From contig NC_083607.1 of the NCBI RefSeq assembly GCF_029168945.1, positions 38,425,257 to 38,489,256 of the forward strand: a stretch of DNA of 64,000 bases, read 5' to 3'. Under the pieces are notes generated by a model, which saw only the letters and a list, made by a program, of their open reading frames with translations, was not told the origin of the DNA and ran no database searches. The position numbers and the translations under genes were made by a program. Positions 45,933 through 57,700 of this stretch are shown piece after piece. How positions within the stretch are numbered: position 1 is the stretch's first letter; each line of letters starts with the position of its first letter. The DNA comes from Cannabis sativa (lineage: Eukaryota; Streptophyta; Magnoliopsida; Rosales; Cannabaceae).

Positions 45933-46916
45933 CTAGATATCCTCATAATCTAAAACACCCATACGAGTAGTGTGCTCATAAAAGACCTTGGGTGGCAAAC
46001 CCTTAGTAAGGGGGTCTCCAATCATGGAGTTTGTACCTAAGTGCTCTATACAAATCTGTCCACTTTGTACCCTTTCTTTTACAACAAGGAACTTGATGTC
46101 AATGTGTTTTGACTTCGTCGAGCTCCTGTTGTTATTGGAATACAATACAGCTGACTTATTATCACAACACAACTTAAGTGATCTTTCAATTCCATCCACA
46201 ATGCACAGCCCAGTGACAAAGTTTCTCAACCATATACCATGGTTGGATGCCTCATAACACGCAACAAATTCTGCTGCCATGGTGGATGAAGCTATGAGTG
46301 TTTGTTTTGCACTCCTCCATGATATAGCTCCACCACCTAACAGATATATGTAGCCTGAAGTGGATCTCCTACTATCTTGGCATCCCGCAAAGTCGGACTC
46401 AGAATATCCAATGATCTCAAAGTGATCTGACCTCCTATATGTGAGCATGTACTCTCTTGTTCTCTTCAAATATCTCATAACCTTTTTGGCTGCTTTCTAG
46501 TGATCAATTCCTGGATTGCTTAAGTATCTGCCTAACACTCCAACAATGTACGCTATATCAGGACGCGTACAAACTTGAGCATACATTAGACTCCCAACAG
46601 CTGAAGCGTAGGGAATCTTTTGCATTTCTTGAATTTCAAGGCTTCCTTTAGGACATTGTTTAAGACAAAATTTGTCTCCTTTAACGACAGGGGTATCACC
46701 TGGTCTACAATCTTGCATGCCAAACCGTTTGAGTACTTTATAGATATAGCTCTTTTGTGATAATCCAAGAATACCCCGAGAACACTCTCGATGTATTTGA
46801 ATTCCTAAAACAAAAGAGGCGTCACCAAGATCTTTCATCTCAAAATGCTTCGATAGAAATCTCTTGGTTTCGTGCAATAAGCCTAAATCATTAGTGGCAA
46901 GCAATGACATATACAC
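45933..46916 (-). pseudogene. F RT C-terminal part and RNase H
   Basis: The frame from 46916 down to 46497 covers the end of RT: SKHFEMKDLGDASFVLGIQIHRE, ILGLSQKSYIYKVLKRFGM, IPYASAVGSLMYAQVCTRPDIAYIVGVLGRYLSNPGIDH. It ends at a TAG where Trp is expected (DHWK in relatives). The same frame reopens at 46478 with MRYLKRTREYMLTYRRSD and gives RNase H: GYSESDFAGCQDSRRSTSGY, SSTMAAEFVACYEAS, CDNKSAVLYSNNN, KSKHIDIKFLVVKERV, MIGDPLTKGLPPKVF. It ends at 45933 after GVLDYEDI, a natural end of copia pol. One nonsense mutation therefore separates RT from RNase H. Confidence 0.9.
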
Positions 46917-47530
46917 TTACTCCCACTAAACTTATGATGCACACAATCATCAACAAAGTTCATCTCAAAACCAAATAAGAGAACCACTTGATGAAATTTA
47001 TTGTTCCATTGACGGGAAGCTTGCTTGAGTCCATAGATGGATTTCTTTAATTTGCAAACCATATTCTTTGGGTCACCAACCACAAAGTTTTCTGGTTGCT
47101 CCATATAAATTGTCTCATCAATGTCTCCATTGAGAAACGCTGTTTTAACATCCATCTGATGTAACTCAAGGTCAAAGTGAGCAACAAGTGCCATTATTAT
47201 CCTAAAGTCTTTCGATGAAACTTGAGAGAAAGTCTTTTTATAATCAATGCCTTCTTTCTGAGTATAGCCTTTTGCTACAAGACGTGCCTTAAACCTCACC
47301 ACATTACCATTTTCATCCCTCTTGGTTTTAAATATCCATTTACAACCAATTGGTTTTACACCTTCTGGTAATGGGAAAACTTCCCAAACTTTATTGTCTT
47401 GCATAGACTTATTCTCTTCATTCATGGCATCATTCCACTTTTGAGAGTTAGAACTTTTCATGGCCTGATGAAAGTTGATTGGATCATCTTCCATCATTCT
47501 AATGCAATCCTCGTGCTCTTGAAGATACAC
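46883..47530 (-). pseudogene. F RT N-terminal part with YVDD deleted
   Basis: Copia reverse transcriptase: NHAMKSS-like start, [97 protein letters not shown]. After FSGSKCIC the sequence jumps directly to the region that follows the catalytic motif in relatives (LLATNDLGLL). A deletion of roughly 27 bp near 46910 has removed the YVDD block and shifted the frame. The upstream joint with the gag-IN ORF near 47540 is a one-base frame change: the expected [17 protein letters not shown] continues in the other frame. Confidence 0.88.
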
Positions 47531-49980
47531 TATGTATTCATCTGGATTAATAGCATTTCTCTTTCTCTAGTGGATCGTCGCAAAGGCACTTGTTCTTGAG
47601 GTTGTTGAGTTTGTACCTCTGGGGTTTGATTGACTATGTTTGGTTGCTCTTGATCTAAAACTTGATCAATATTAGGAATGGAATCCTGAATATTGTCAAA
47701 AGAAACTATTGGAATAGGAATCAACTCATCTTCAAGAGAAGTGGTTGATTCTAAATCCTCCTCAAAAATAAAGTCTTTAACCGTATTTCTCCCCCCAAAC
47801 TCAATATCCTCAAAAAACTTTGCAGTTCCCATTTCAAATATATTCTTTACTTTGGGATCATAAAACTTGAAACCCCTGGATCGTTCAGAATATCCAATAA
47901 AGTAGCTGCTCACAGTTTTGGGTTCCAGCTTCTTTTCATTTGGCCTATAAGGCCTAGCCTCAGCTGGACATCCCCAAACATGAAAGTGCTTAAGACTAGG
48001 CTTTCGCCCTGTCCAAAGCTCATAAGGTGTTTTTGCAGCTGCTTTAGTTGGTACCCTATTCAAAATGTAGGCTGCTGTCTTAAGTGCCTCTCCCCAGAGT
48101 GATTCTGGTAAGGTTGAATGACTGATCATACTCCTTACCATATCTTTAAGAGTACGGTTTCGTCTTTCAGCAACACCATTCATGCTAGGAGATCGTGGCA
48201 TATTGTACTGTGGGACAATTCCACACTCCTCTAGATATCTGGCAAAAGGTCCTGGACGTTGTTCACCTGAGCCGTCATATCTGCCATAGTACTTACCACC
48301 ACGGTCAGACCTGACTTGCTTTATTCTTTTGCTAAGTTGATTCTCAACTTCAGCCTTAAAAGATTTGAACACATCCAAGACTTGAGACTTTTCATGAAGT
48401 AGAAATAGGTACGCATATCTTGAGTAATCATCTATGAATGATACAAAATATCGTTGACCATTCCAAGAAGGTGTAGGAAATGGCCCATAAATATTCGTAT
48501 GTATTAACTCTAAGACATCTATAGCTCTTTTCGCACCTAATTTCTTTGTTTTGGTCTGTTTTCCTTTGATGCATTCAATGCAAACATCAAAGTCTGAAAA
48601 ATCAATTGAATCTAAAATTCCATCAGACACAAGTCGCTCAACTCTATTTCTAGAGATGTGACCTAACCGTTTGTGCCATAAGGAACTTGATTTTTCATTA
48701 TCCATTTTACGCTTAGTACAATGTGATTCAACATTCAAGGTTTCATTATAAGAAGCAACGGTGTCAAGAAAATATAAGTTGTCATAAACAATAAGAGAAC
48801 CAGTTCCAACAATATTTGAATTAATAGATAAACTGAAACAATTGTTTCCAAATGAACAACAATAACCCAATTTGTCCAAACAAGAAACAGAAACCAAATT
48901 CCATCTAAATGGCGGTACAACAAAAGTATCTATTAAGTCCAAATAGTAACCAGTACTTAACAACAACCTAAAATGCCCTATTGCTTCCACATTTACCGAC
49001 TTGCCATCTCCCACATAAATGCTTCTTTCAGCATCATTTGGTTTTCGATAACTCAGGCAACCCTGCATAGAAACACTGATGTTAGTAGTAGCACCGAAAT
49101 CTAACCACCAAGTGTTTCTTGGTACTGAAGCTAAATTTACCTCAGAACAGACCAAAGTAAGAAATGTACCTTTCTTTGCTCGCCATGCAATGTACTTAGC
49201 ACATTCCTTCTTCATGTGTCCTTTCATGTTACAAAAGAAACAAGCATCATCATTGCTGGCTTGAGTTTGTTTCTTATGTGGAGGACCTTTATCCTTAGCA
49301 GCCTCATTCTTTCTTTTCTTGCCCTTATCTTTAAAGGTGCTTGCCAAATGAGCACTTTCAGTCTTTTCTTGCTTCAATCTTTCTTCCTCTTGAACACAAA
49401 ATGAAATGAGCTCATTAAGAGTCCATTTCTCCCTTTGGCAGTTGTAACTGACCTTGAATTGACTGAATTGTGGAGGAAGAGAGATAAGCACTAAATGCAC
49501 AAGCAAGTCATCTGAAAGCTCAAGCTTTAGTGCCTTCAACTTTGAAGCAAGGTGAGACATTTCCATAATGTACTCCATTATATTTTCCTTGCCCTTAAAC
49601 TTCAGGGAAATAAGTTTCTTTAAAAGAGTACTTGTTTCCGCCTTATCGCTTTTTGCAAAGCGTTTCTCAATTTCAGCAAGGAAAGCTGTGGCATCAGTGA
49701 CCTCCTCGGACACCGCACCCCTAAAAGCCTCAGGTATGCCACGCTTAATGATCATAAGACTCATGCGGTTTGAACGGTCCCACTTCTCATATATCCTCCT
49801 TTGCTCGGAGGTACTAGTATCCGTAAGAGGAGCAGGACGATCCATCCTTAATGCAAGGTCAAGATCCATGCAGCCAAGAACAATAAAAATGTTCTCCTTC
49901 CAGTCCTTAAAGTTATTACCATTAAGGACCGGTACCGAATTAAGATTAGCAGATACACTAGCAACAGCTGAAAAGAACAA
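47530..49980 (-). CDS. F gag-protease-integrase polyprotein (816 aa, active sites damaged)
   Basis: The longest open frame in the window. Gag spans residues 1-240 ([58 protein letters not shown]), with a basic linker and a CCHC knuckle C247-C250-H255-C260. The protease begins [12 protein letters not shown]: Asp294 is present but Ser of DSG is Phe295. The pre-integrase finger is H436, H441, C467, C470. In the integrase core the first acid is Asn496 (HTNIYGPF, where relatives have Asp); Asp559 and Glu605 are in place. A conserved C-terminal domain follows ([14 protein letters not shown]). The frame ends after RRSTREREM at a one-base shift before RT. The TTA repeat and primer site lie upstream. 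Ty1/copia is certain; the Tnt1/Tork-like position is an impression. Both changed catalytic residues argue that the protein is inactive. Confidence 0.9.
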   Translation of the reverse strand: MFFSAVASVSANLNSVPVLNGNNFKDWKENIFIVLGCMDLDLALRMDRPAPLTDTSTSEQRRIYEKWDRSNRMSLMIIKRGIPEAFRGAVSEEVTDATAFLAEIEKRFAKSDKAETSTLLKKLISLKFKGKENIMEYIMEMSHLASKLKALKLELSDDLLVHLVLISLPPQFSQFKVSYNCQREKWTLNELISFCVQEEERLKQEKTESAHLASTFKDKGKKRKNEAAKDKGPPHKKQTQASNDDACFFCNMKGHMKKECAKYIAWRAKKGTFLTLVCSEVNLASVPRNTWWLDFGATTNISVSMQGCLSYRKPNDAERSIYVGDGKSVNVEAIGHFRLLLSTGYYLDLIDTFVVPPFRWNLVSVSCLDKLGYCCSFGNNCFSLSINSNIVGTGSLIVYDNLYFLDTVASYNETLNVESHCTKRKMDNEKSSSLWHKRLGHISRNRVERLVSDGILDSIDFSDFDVCIECIKGKQTKTKKLGAKRAIDVLELIHTNIYGPFPTPSWNGQRYFVSFIDDYSRYAYLFLLHEKSQVLDVFKSFKAEVENQLSKRIKQVRSDRGGKYYGRYDGSGEQRPGPFARYLEECGIVPQYNMPRSPSMNGVAERRNRTLKDMVRSMISHSTLPESLWGEALKTAAYILNRVPTKAAAKTPYELWTGRKPSLKHFHVWGCPAEARPYRPNEKKLEPKTVSSYFIGYSERSRGFKFYDPKVKNIFEMGTAKFFEDIEFGGRNTVKDFIFEEDLESTTSLEDELIPIPIVSFDNIQDSIPNIDQVLDQEQPNIVNQTPEVQTQQPQEQVPLRRSTREREMLLIQMNT

Positions 49981-50439
49981 TACAATTTCATAAATAACAG
50001 GCTCATATAAGAATCCAAATAAAACAATAAATTCAAATATTGGTTAATCCCATCTCAAGATACCAAACACAACATTAATATTAAGTCTTTGGACAGTAAT
50101 ATTAATTATAAGTGGTACTCTTGTTGTAGTGATCAAATATTGACAATAAATTATGTCAAATAATATGCAATCTTTGGACTAACATATTATTCACACAAAA
50201 TACTTTATACATGTCACACATTTATCACCACAAACATGCATGAAATTCAATCATATATTAACTCACCTTTGGGTTAGTTAATAAATTTATGAATCACATA
50301 CACACAATTATCATAATATTTTTATTAAATTAATCTATACAAAAGAGATCACTTTGGTGATATTTTGTTTCAATTAATTTAATTAAAATATTATATATCC
50401 TTAATAAATTTTAAACCAAAATTTGAATTAATTGTTACT

Positions 50440-50494
<55 letters not shown>

Positions 50495-50948
50495 TTATAT
50501 ATTTAATAAAATAATAATAACAATGATGGCAAAACAGTCACTGATCCTTATGCAAAAAATTGGCTTCTTGACTTCGAATTAGGCTATTTATGATAAAACT
50601 GAACAAATAAAATACATGGATGATTTGTCTATATAAAATAAAAGACTTAAATTTGTCTTTTCCTTCGGAGAGATATATATATATATATACACAGTATTAC
50701 AGTAATCAAACGATTGATTACACAAAACAGTTCAATCGCAGAAATATATATACACAAAAAAGAACTTCAATCGCAGATAGATACTATATATATAACAACG
50801 ATTACGATTGAACTTCAATCGCAGATAGATACTATATATATATAGCATGATTCACAAAATATTCCAAATGCAAAATCAATAATTTAATGGAAGATCAATG
50901 CTACCATCAATTCTCAAGAACTAATTTAGGGATGCTCTTGATACCACA
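49981..50948 (-). other. F leader with microsatellite and primer site
   Basis: Untranslated leader. It contains a (TAT/TTA)n microsatellite of about 53 bp at 50441-50493 and a pair of 48-bp tandem units with GAACTTCAATCGCAGATAGA at about 50762 and 50810. The Met-type primer site is the complement of 50934-50946. The 63-codon frame at 50620-50811 runs across these repeats and is not supported. Confidence 0.75.
50441..50493. repeat. (TAT)n microsatellite
   Basis: About 17 uninterrupted trinucleotide repeats in the F leader. Confidence 0.95.
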
Positions 50949-51697
50949 TGTTAGAATACTGTAAACTCTGAATGTAGGCCTAATTAATTCAAGAGAATCA
51001 AACAATAAGATTAAGGAATAGCGGAAGTGTACCAGAGTCCATAGAATCGACCTTTAAATGATCTTTCTTGGTATGATCTTCCAATTTGCATCAAAACCTT
51101 TCTCTGTAAACTTTTGCTCTTGGTGATGGGGATACAAGAGTGAAAAGATACGATGCAAATGGGGACCATTACCCATTATATTACCAACAGACAAACCTGT
51201 TGGTAATATTTATTAACTATTTCTCTTTGGCCCCTCATCAAAATGATCTTTAAATGATCATTTTGCTCTTGGTATGATCTTTACTGGTAATATAACGGGT
51301 AATGGCCCCTCATCAAAATGATCTTTATACGATGTATAGAATCGACCTTTAAATGATCTTTATTGGTATGATCTTACAATTTGCATCAAAACCTTTCTCT
51401 GTAAACTTTTGCTCTTGGTGATGGGGATACAAGAGTGAAAAGATACGATGCAAATGGGGACCATTACCCGTTATATTACAAACAGACAAACCTGTTGGTA
51501 ATATTTATTGACTATTTCTATTTGGCCCCTCATCAAAATAGAAATTGTCTAATTGGTATCTACAGATTGAAATCATGACAATCATGCCCTTAAGTCATAA
51601 ACTTTATTCCAAAATAGACCACATAAATTTGACTTATTATTTGATGACCCAACACACATTTTATATATACAATTGTGACCCCAATAAATTTCTAACA
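50949..51697 (-). repeat. F 5' LTR with internal duplication (749 bp)
   Basis: The same termini as the 3' LTR, but about 295 bp longer. The block with ATAGAATCGACCTTTAAATG through GGCCCCTCATCAAAAT occurs at about 51040-51243 and again at about 51335-51538, joined by a scrambled stretch (51244-51334) made of shorter pieces of the same block. The 3' LTR has the block once. Confidence 0.88.
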
Positions 51698-51702
51698 AAT
51701 TT

Positions 51703-52345
51703 CAAATTTATTAATTATTTAATTTGTCATATAAGATAATTTTTATATAATATTTTAAATAAAAAGACAAAGTTATCTTTTAATTTAAAATATGTTAAAT
51801 ATCAAAATATCTAATCTTATAATTAAATAATATATAAATATTAAAGAAGTTAACAAATTTTAAATCTTACCATAATAGGAAATATTTAAAATTGGAAATA
51901 TTCCAAAATGGAAAAATTTAAAATTGGAAAAATTCCAAATTTAAAATATTTTAAAATTAGAAATATTTAAAATTGGAAAAATAAATTTTGGGAAACAATC
52001 CCATAGAAAATTAGATTTTTGGGGAAAAACCCCAAAACTCGCAATTTTTGGAATTAACACAACATAAATATTTTCCAATTTTTCAAAATTCATAACTTTC
52101 TCAATTTTTATCGGAATCGAGTTCCGTAAAAATGAAAATTGCTTAATTTTTCACAAGGAATCCAAATAAAATATTTTAAAAAATAGAAAAAATATTTTTC
52201 ATGGAAAAAATTCGTACAACATATACATTCATCATATAAGCACATAAACCAACATGAAACCATCCAAATCAACACATAACATATAAAACATCGTTTTAAT
52301 TCATATTACATGAAAGTAAATCATTACCATAGCTCTGGTGCCAGT
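51703..52345 (-). other. R leader (outer part 2) and primer site
   Basis: AT-rich leader resuming after F. From about 52050 it matches the E2, H and G leaders in reverse (CATAACTTTCTCAATTTTTATCGG, GAAAATTGCTTAATTTTTCAC). It ends with the primer site complement CCATAGCTCTGGTGCCAGT beside the LTR. No gene. Confidence 0.7.
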
Positions 52346-52552
52346 TGTTGGAAATATTTTACCAGGATCTAGATTTACTACCAAGTATGTTTGATTAACA
52401 TCCTAATATGAATTCTAAAACAATGAAATAAACACATAAGGGTTTAAGAAAACCTTACATTGGGTGCAGCATAATATTATGACTCCTTCCATTCAGATCT
52501 CTAGCCCTTGATTCCTTTCTGTAGCAGAGCATTATCAAGATCTGAATCTGGA

Positions 52553-52986
52553 TGTGACAGTCAGTAGTCCCGTGATCCGTAAGGGGAAACATCGGGTAAG
52601 CTGTGCAATCCCACACCGCCTGGGGAAGGTCAAGTGGGATGATTCTGAGACTCTGTAGGTATGGGACTACACAGTTGAAGAGAGCTTAAATGGATTGATT
52701 GGTACTACCTATGTCAACAAGGTGCATCTTGTTTTTCGGTAGCCTATCACGAAAGAACTCCACAGTTAAGCGTGCTTGGCCTGGAGCAATTTCAAGGATG
52801 GGTGACCTCCTGGGAAGTTTTCCCAGGAAGCGTGTGAGTGAGGACAAAGCACGCTGGAAACACTCGTGTTGGTCTGTAGGGCCAGTGATCAATCCAGGTA
52901 GTAGCAAGAGTGACATACTTGTGTATAAGAGCCATTCATTCCGTGGGTGTAAGGACCCAATGGAGGCTTGAAGCGGGGACGTTACA
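52553..52986 (+). mobile_element. Cassandra-type solo LTR carrying 5S rRNA sequence
   Basis: A 434-bp insertion, TGTGACAG...CGTTACA, with a perfect 5-bp TSD CTGGA (52548-52552 and 52987-52991) inside the R LTR. Its centre (about 52755-52825) contains AACTCCACAGTTAAGCGTGC and GGATGGGTGACCTCCTGGGA, the 3' part of plant 5S rRNA including the internal Pol III control region. This is the defining property of Cassandra terminal-repeat retrotransposons in miniature, whose LTRs carry 5S sequence. The TG...CA ends and 5-bp TSD fit an LTR better than a 5S-derived SINE; there is no poly-A tail. No second LTR is present. The 5S part is mutated (GGCCTGGAGCAATTTC in the middle), as in Cassandra rather than 5S genes. 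Short ORFs on both strands here are incidental. Confidence 0.88.
52755..52825 (+). promoter_or_regulatory. 5S rRNA-like internal Pol III promoter region
   Basis: AGTTAAGCGTGCTTGG and GGATGGGTGACCTCCTGG correspond to the A-box/intermediate/C-box area of 5S rRNA genes. It may still be recognised by TFIIIA; activity is not shown by the sequence. Confidence 0.65.
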
Positions 52987-53079
52987 CTGGATCTCCTTCT
53001 CTTCTTCTTTGATGCTGATTTTCCGTAGTCTTACATACTATGATTGAGGTACAACTTGATGTGTGTGGGCACTACTCTA

Positions 53080-54988
53080 TATTGGAAATTATTTTACCAG
53101 GAGCTTAGATCTACTCACAAGTATGTTGATTAACACCCTAAATATGAACTTCTAAAACGATTATAAATTAAACACATATAAAGTATGAGAAACCTTACAT
53201 TGGGTGCAGCGGAATAAAATGTCTCCTTCCGTTTAGATCTCTAACCCTTGTATCCTTTCTGTCGCAGAGTATTATCAAGATCAGAACCTGGATCTCTTTC
53301 TCTCCTTTCTTTAGTGCTGAATCTCCTTCTTGTTGAATGTCTTTCTTCAAGATCTTCCTCACTATGATTAAGGTATCACTTGATGTGTGTGGGCACTACT
53401 CTATCACTAAGAGGCTCGAAATTATTCAAGGAAGAAGAAGAGAGTGAAGGTGGCGGCTAGGGTTTTGAAAGAGAAGGCTTCAGGTTTTTCTCTGAAGGAA
53501 ACCAGAAGTGAAAGTTCTAAATTTCTTGCAGCCTTCACTATCTATTTATAGCATTCCACATAGGATTATGTTTGAATTATTTAGCATTAAAATAATAAAA
53601 ATATCAGATGATAATGCATATAAAAGTGGTCGGCCATGGCTATATGGATTTGGGCCTCACTTTTTGCAATTTTGCAGTTTTATCATTTCTGCATCTCATT
53701 TTCCAAAAAACGCCAATTTTCAAATTCAACCATTTAAATGCCAATTCTAACTGTTTAATAACTATAAATAATTATTAAATAATATTTTCATTTATCATAT
53801 TTATTAATTGAACCATACAAAGTATCATAATTAACAAATATGCCCTAAAAACTCTTTCTTTACAATTTCGCCCTTACTTAGTGAAAAATTCACAAATAGA
53901 CATAGTCTAATTTGAGAATTATAATTGATTAATCAAAACCAATTAAATGAGTCTTACAAGTAATATTATCTCAACTAGTGGGGGGACCATGGGTCTATAT
54001 AACAGAGCTTCCAATAAGCAGATCAAGAATTTATAACCTAAATTCACTAACTTATTAATTCTTCGTTGAATCCACGCATAGAACATAGAATTGCACTCTC
54101 AGTATATAGAACGCTCTATATGTTCCACCATATAGACACGTCATTAGTTATCCATTGTTATAATCCTAATTTGATCAATGATCCTCTATATGAATGATCT
54201 ACACTGTAAAGGGATTAGATTACCGTAACACCCTATAATGTATTTTATCCTTAAAACACTTAACCCCGTATAAATGATATTTAAGCTATGTGAAATGCGT
54301 ACTCCGGCATTTATTTTTGTTTGGTCAAGCTCGAAGGAAATCATCCTTTACTTACTATTCGCCAGATAGAAGCTATAGATTCCATATTTATGTTAGCGCT
54401 CCCACTTAATTGCACTACCGTGTTCCCAAAATGTACGTATCACCTTGACCCAAAAGTAGGCTTAACTAACAAATCAAAGAACACGAATAACTTTCTTGAG
54501 ATTGAGCCTAATCATATCAGGATTTAGATCATTTGATCTAGGATCAACTAGGCGTTATTGACTTGAAAAAATATTACAGTAAGTTTGATAAATCTATGTC
54601 AAAGTTCAATATCGGTCCCTTCCGATGCATACTCCATGCACCCAACTTGAGCTTTACTTTAACCAATGCTCTCGAAAGAACATAGCATCATACCAAATGC
54701 AAGTAAACTCTGTTGTAGATTATCATATCAGTAAAACCCAGTGTCTGATAAATCTAGGAATCTTTATTCACATAGTCATGTTTACTTTCTAATGTGTTGA
54801 CAACACAATAAACAGGATCAAGTATGTGAAAAGGGTTTCAGATGAATTTATAAATCAAATAGATAAGCAGTTGATAAGATGAACCAAAACATACACAAAT
54901 GAATGAAAAATACTTCTGTTTGTTTATTGATGTTGAATACAATGGATTACATTGAATTGGAGTTTTATTTAGGGCATAAAACCCAACA
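53080..54988 (-). repeat. G 3' LTR
   Basis: Plus strand TATTGGAAATTATTTTACC to GGGCATAAAACCCAACA, 1909 bp. TATA complement is at 53542-53551. The A2-type U3 (CATTTGTGTATGTTTTGGTTC in element orientation) matches H. It is followed by the complement of the purine tract, AACTCCCACTTGCAC. Confidence 0.9.
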
Positions 54989-55017
54989 AACTCCCACTTG
55001 CACTAATATAAAACTAA

Positions 55018-56561
55018 TCAGTACATATCAATTAATCCTAAATTCTGACGGTGCTTTTCAAATGCAGTTACTGCCAAGACTTTGGTGAATGGATCAGCTA
55101 AGTTGTCTTCTGTATCCACTTTCTCAACCAGTACACCCCCTCTTGCCACATATTCTCTGATGATGTGATACTTTCTTTCTATGTGTTTGCTTCTCTTGTG
55201 ACATCGAGGTTCCTTACTTTTGGCTATTGCTCCATTATTATCACAAAGTAGGACCAGAGGCTTTTCCATTCCAGGCACGACACCAATACTGGTGAAGAAC
55301 TTTCTTAGCCAGACAAGCTCTTTAGCAGCTTCTGTTGCAGCTATGTATTCTGCTTCCATCGTCGAGTCCAATATCGCGGTTTGTTTAGCACTTCTCCAAA
55401 CCACTGCTCCACCCCCAAGAGTAAACACCATCCCTGATGTAGATTTCCTATCTTCAAGAAATGCCTGGATATCTGAATCAGTATAGCCTATGGGATTTAA
55501 AGCACCACCCTTATAGACTAATACAAGATTTCTTTTACTCTTTAAGTATTTCAGAATATACTTAACTGCATTCCAATGTTGTTGTCCTGGATTTGATTGA
55601 AACCTGCTCATGATTCCAACTGCATAGCAGATGTCAGGTCTAGTGCATAACATTGCATACTTAGACTTCCAACTGTAGAAGCATAAGGAATTTTCGCCAT
55701 GTCCTCTATTTCTTGAGGATCAGTAGGAGATTGTTCCTTAGATAGACAGACACCATATCTAGAAGGCATGTTCGCCCCATTGGTATTGTTCATGGAGAAT
55801 CTCTCTGAAACTTTGTCCATGTCGGTTGTTTGAGAGAGAGCAAGAGATTTGTTCTTCCGGTTTCTGATAATCTGAATACCAACAACATAGGCTGCCTCAC
55901 CCAAATCTTTCATATCGAATTGAGTGTTAAGCCATTCCTTCATGTCAGTCATTTCCTTGATATTGTTTCCAATAATCAAAATGTCGTCAACATAAAGGAC
56001 CAGGAATACTACTACTTGGTCTTCCTTGAGTTGGTAAACACAAGGTTCATCTTCATTCTGAAGAAAGCCGTAGGTCTTGATGATTTCAGCAAACCTTTTG
56101 TTCCATGAGTGAGAAGCTTGCTTTAGTCCATAGATAGACTTAATTAATTTGCAAACTTTCTTTTCCTGCCCTGGAAGAACATAGCCTTCTGGTTGCTCGA
56201 TATAGATGGTTTCTTCAAGTACCCCATTAAGGAAGGCAGTCTTGACATCCATTTGCCAGATTTCATAGTCGAAAGCAGCAGCTATGGTGAGAAGAATTCG
56301 GATGGATTTGAGCATGGCAACAGGACTAAAAGTTTCCTCATAGTCCACACCTTCTCTTTGGGTATAACCCTTGGCTACAAGTCTAGCTTTAAAAGTGTCG
56401 ACTTCGCCTCCAGCGCCTCTTTTCTTCTTGTAAACCCACTTACATCCGATTGGATGATAGTCATCAGGTGCGTCTACATATTCCCAGACTTTGTTCTTTT
56501 TCATGGAATCCATTTCTGAATCCATGTCGGCTGACCATCGTTTCTGTTGCGGACTAGCCAT
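55018..56561 (-). pseudogene. G reverse transcriptase-RNase H (one frameshift)
   Basis: From 56561 down: [88 protein letters not shown], and an intact catalytic VLYVDDILIIGNN. Then FDMKDLGEAAYVVGIQIIRN, and IPYASTVGSL, where a single-base deletion (about 55655-55665) shifts the frame. The other frame (from 55653) carries on with MLCTRPDICYAVGIMSRFQ and RNase [62 protein letters not shown], ending NLGLIDMY at 55018. A TAG just before residue 1 separates it from the upstream part. It is the best-preserved copia RT in the window and a reference for the fossils in E1, E2 and R. Confidence 0.9.
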
Positions 56562-57700
56562 TGCCTATTTATAGGTTAATGGGTCGTCATCAATACCGTC
56601 ACCAACGACCATATTGATTTCACCATCCAAGCCATAACGAGCTGGTTTTGTTGAAACCCTCCCACTACGACGAGGAGCGGTGATCTTCTGAACAGGAACT
56701 TTGGTAGTAGTTTTCTCAGTCGGTTCGACTGAGGGAGTGGGATTATCCTCTTCTTGAGTGGAAGAGGACGGAACATTGGAAGGAGTTATATCTGAAAGCA
56801 TTTCCTCTAAAACAACTTTACTTTTTCGGTTTCTTGTCTTTAATATAGTTTTCTTCAAGAAAAGTAGCATTTGTAGAAACAAATACTTTGTTATTCTTAT
56901 GACTATAAAACAGTCCACCCCTAGTCTCTTTAGAATTTCCGACAAACATGCAAACTTCAGTTCGTGATTCAAGTTTGCCTTCTTTCTTTCTCAAGACCTG
57001 AGCAGGGCACCCCCAAATTCTGTAGTGGCGTAAACTAGGTGTACGACCATTCCATAGTTCGACGGGTATCTTAGGGACTGCTTTAGATGGAACAACATTT
57101 AAAATTTCATTTGCCATCTGTATAGCATATCCCCAGAAGGATGTAGGTAGAGTTGAGTAACTAAGCATGGACCTAACCATTTCCAAAAGCGTGCGATTCC
57201 GTCTTTCTACAACTCCATTTTGCTGTGGACTGATAGGGGCGGTTAATTAGGATTCAATTCCAAGTTCAATTAAATGATCTTTGAACTGCATATCCATATA
57301 TTCTCCACCCCTATCAGTTCGCAAGATCTTTAATGTTTTACCCAATTGGTTTTGAGCCAATGCTTGAAATTCCTAAAACTTTTCAAATGTTTCAGATTTC
57401 TTATGCATAAGGTAAATATGTCGATATCTAGAGTAATCGTCAATGAAAGTGACAAAGTACTCATAACCACCTCCGGCTTTTACATTCAAAAGGTCCGCAA
57501 ACATCTGAATGCACTAACCCTAGGGGTTATTTGGCACGCTCTCCCTTTGCAGAGAAAAAACGTTTGGTCATCTTTCCTTCTAGGCAAGACTCGCGAACAG
57601 GTAATTCACCTAAGACGACATTTTTCAATGGACCGTCTTTGGTTAGCCTATTCAGTCTGCCATAGCCTATGTGACCTAAACGTAAATGCCATAGATATGT
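56562..57700 (-). pseudogene. G integrase (frameshifted)
   Basis: On the minus strand, the pre-integrase and core region at about 57700-57350 is broken by indels. TDRGGEYMDMQ (second Asp) is readable near 57300, then a stop, then ERRNRTL (Glu) near 57195. The frame from 57186 continues MVRSMLSYSTLPTSFWGY, ELWNGRTPSLRHYRIWGCPA, EVCMFVGNSKETRGGLFYS and KVFVSTNATFLEENY. A frame change at about 56830 leads to [19 protein letters not shown] and [17 protein letters not shown], ending in a TAG at 56562-56564. The order and content match H 32140-33190. Confidence 0.85.

Larger units (their letters stand above)
43159..51697 (-). mobile_element. Element F: Tnt1-like copia retrotransposon, defective
   Basis: Minus-strand element with LTRs at 43159-43612 (3') and 50949-51697 (5'), TG...CA ends, and TSD AATTT at 43154-43158 and 51698-51702. 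The primer site TGGTATCAAGAGC (complement of 50934-50946) and the purine tract (complement of 43613-43627, CCCAGTGGGAGAT) fix the orientation. It holds a nearly full-length gag-pol with several inactivating lesions. Its 3' untranslated part is interrupted by an E-family solo LTR (43961-45865). It sits in the leader of R. Confidence 0.93.
34584..53079 (-). mobile_element. Element R: E-family LTR element in reverse orientation
   Basis: The 3' LTR is at 34584-36432 and the interior at 36433-43158 and 51703-52345. The primer site is on the minus strand at about 52327-52343, and the 5' LTR at 52346-53079 is truncated. R interrupts H's RNase H; ATATC at 34579-34583 is the left target flank and its partner on the right is lost. 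R contains a Mutator-like element, F and a Cassandra-type LTR, and is cut by G. Its interior is the same decayed pol as in E1 and E2. Confidence 0.85.
52346..53079 (-). repeat. R 5' LTR, truncated
   Basis: Starts TGTTGGAAATATTTTACCAGG as the complement of an E-family LTR end. It is interrupted by the Cassandra-type LTR (52553-52986) and cut at 53079 by G. About 1.5 kb of this LTR is missing from the window. Confidence 0.85.

Noticed and set aside
52699..52971. Functional 5S rRNA gene
   Set aside because: Only the 3' half of 5S is recognisable, with changes in the middle. It is flanked by LTR-like ends and a 5-bp TSD, with no 5S tandem array or T-run terminator at the right spot.
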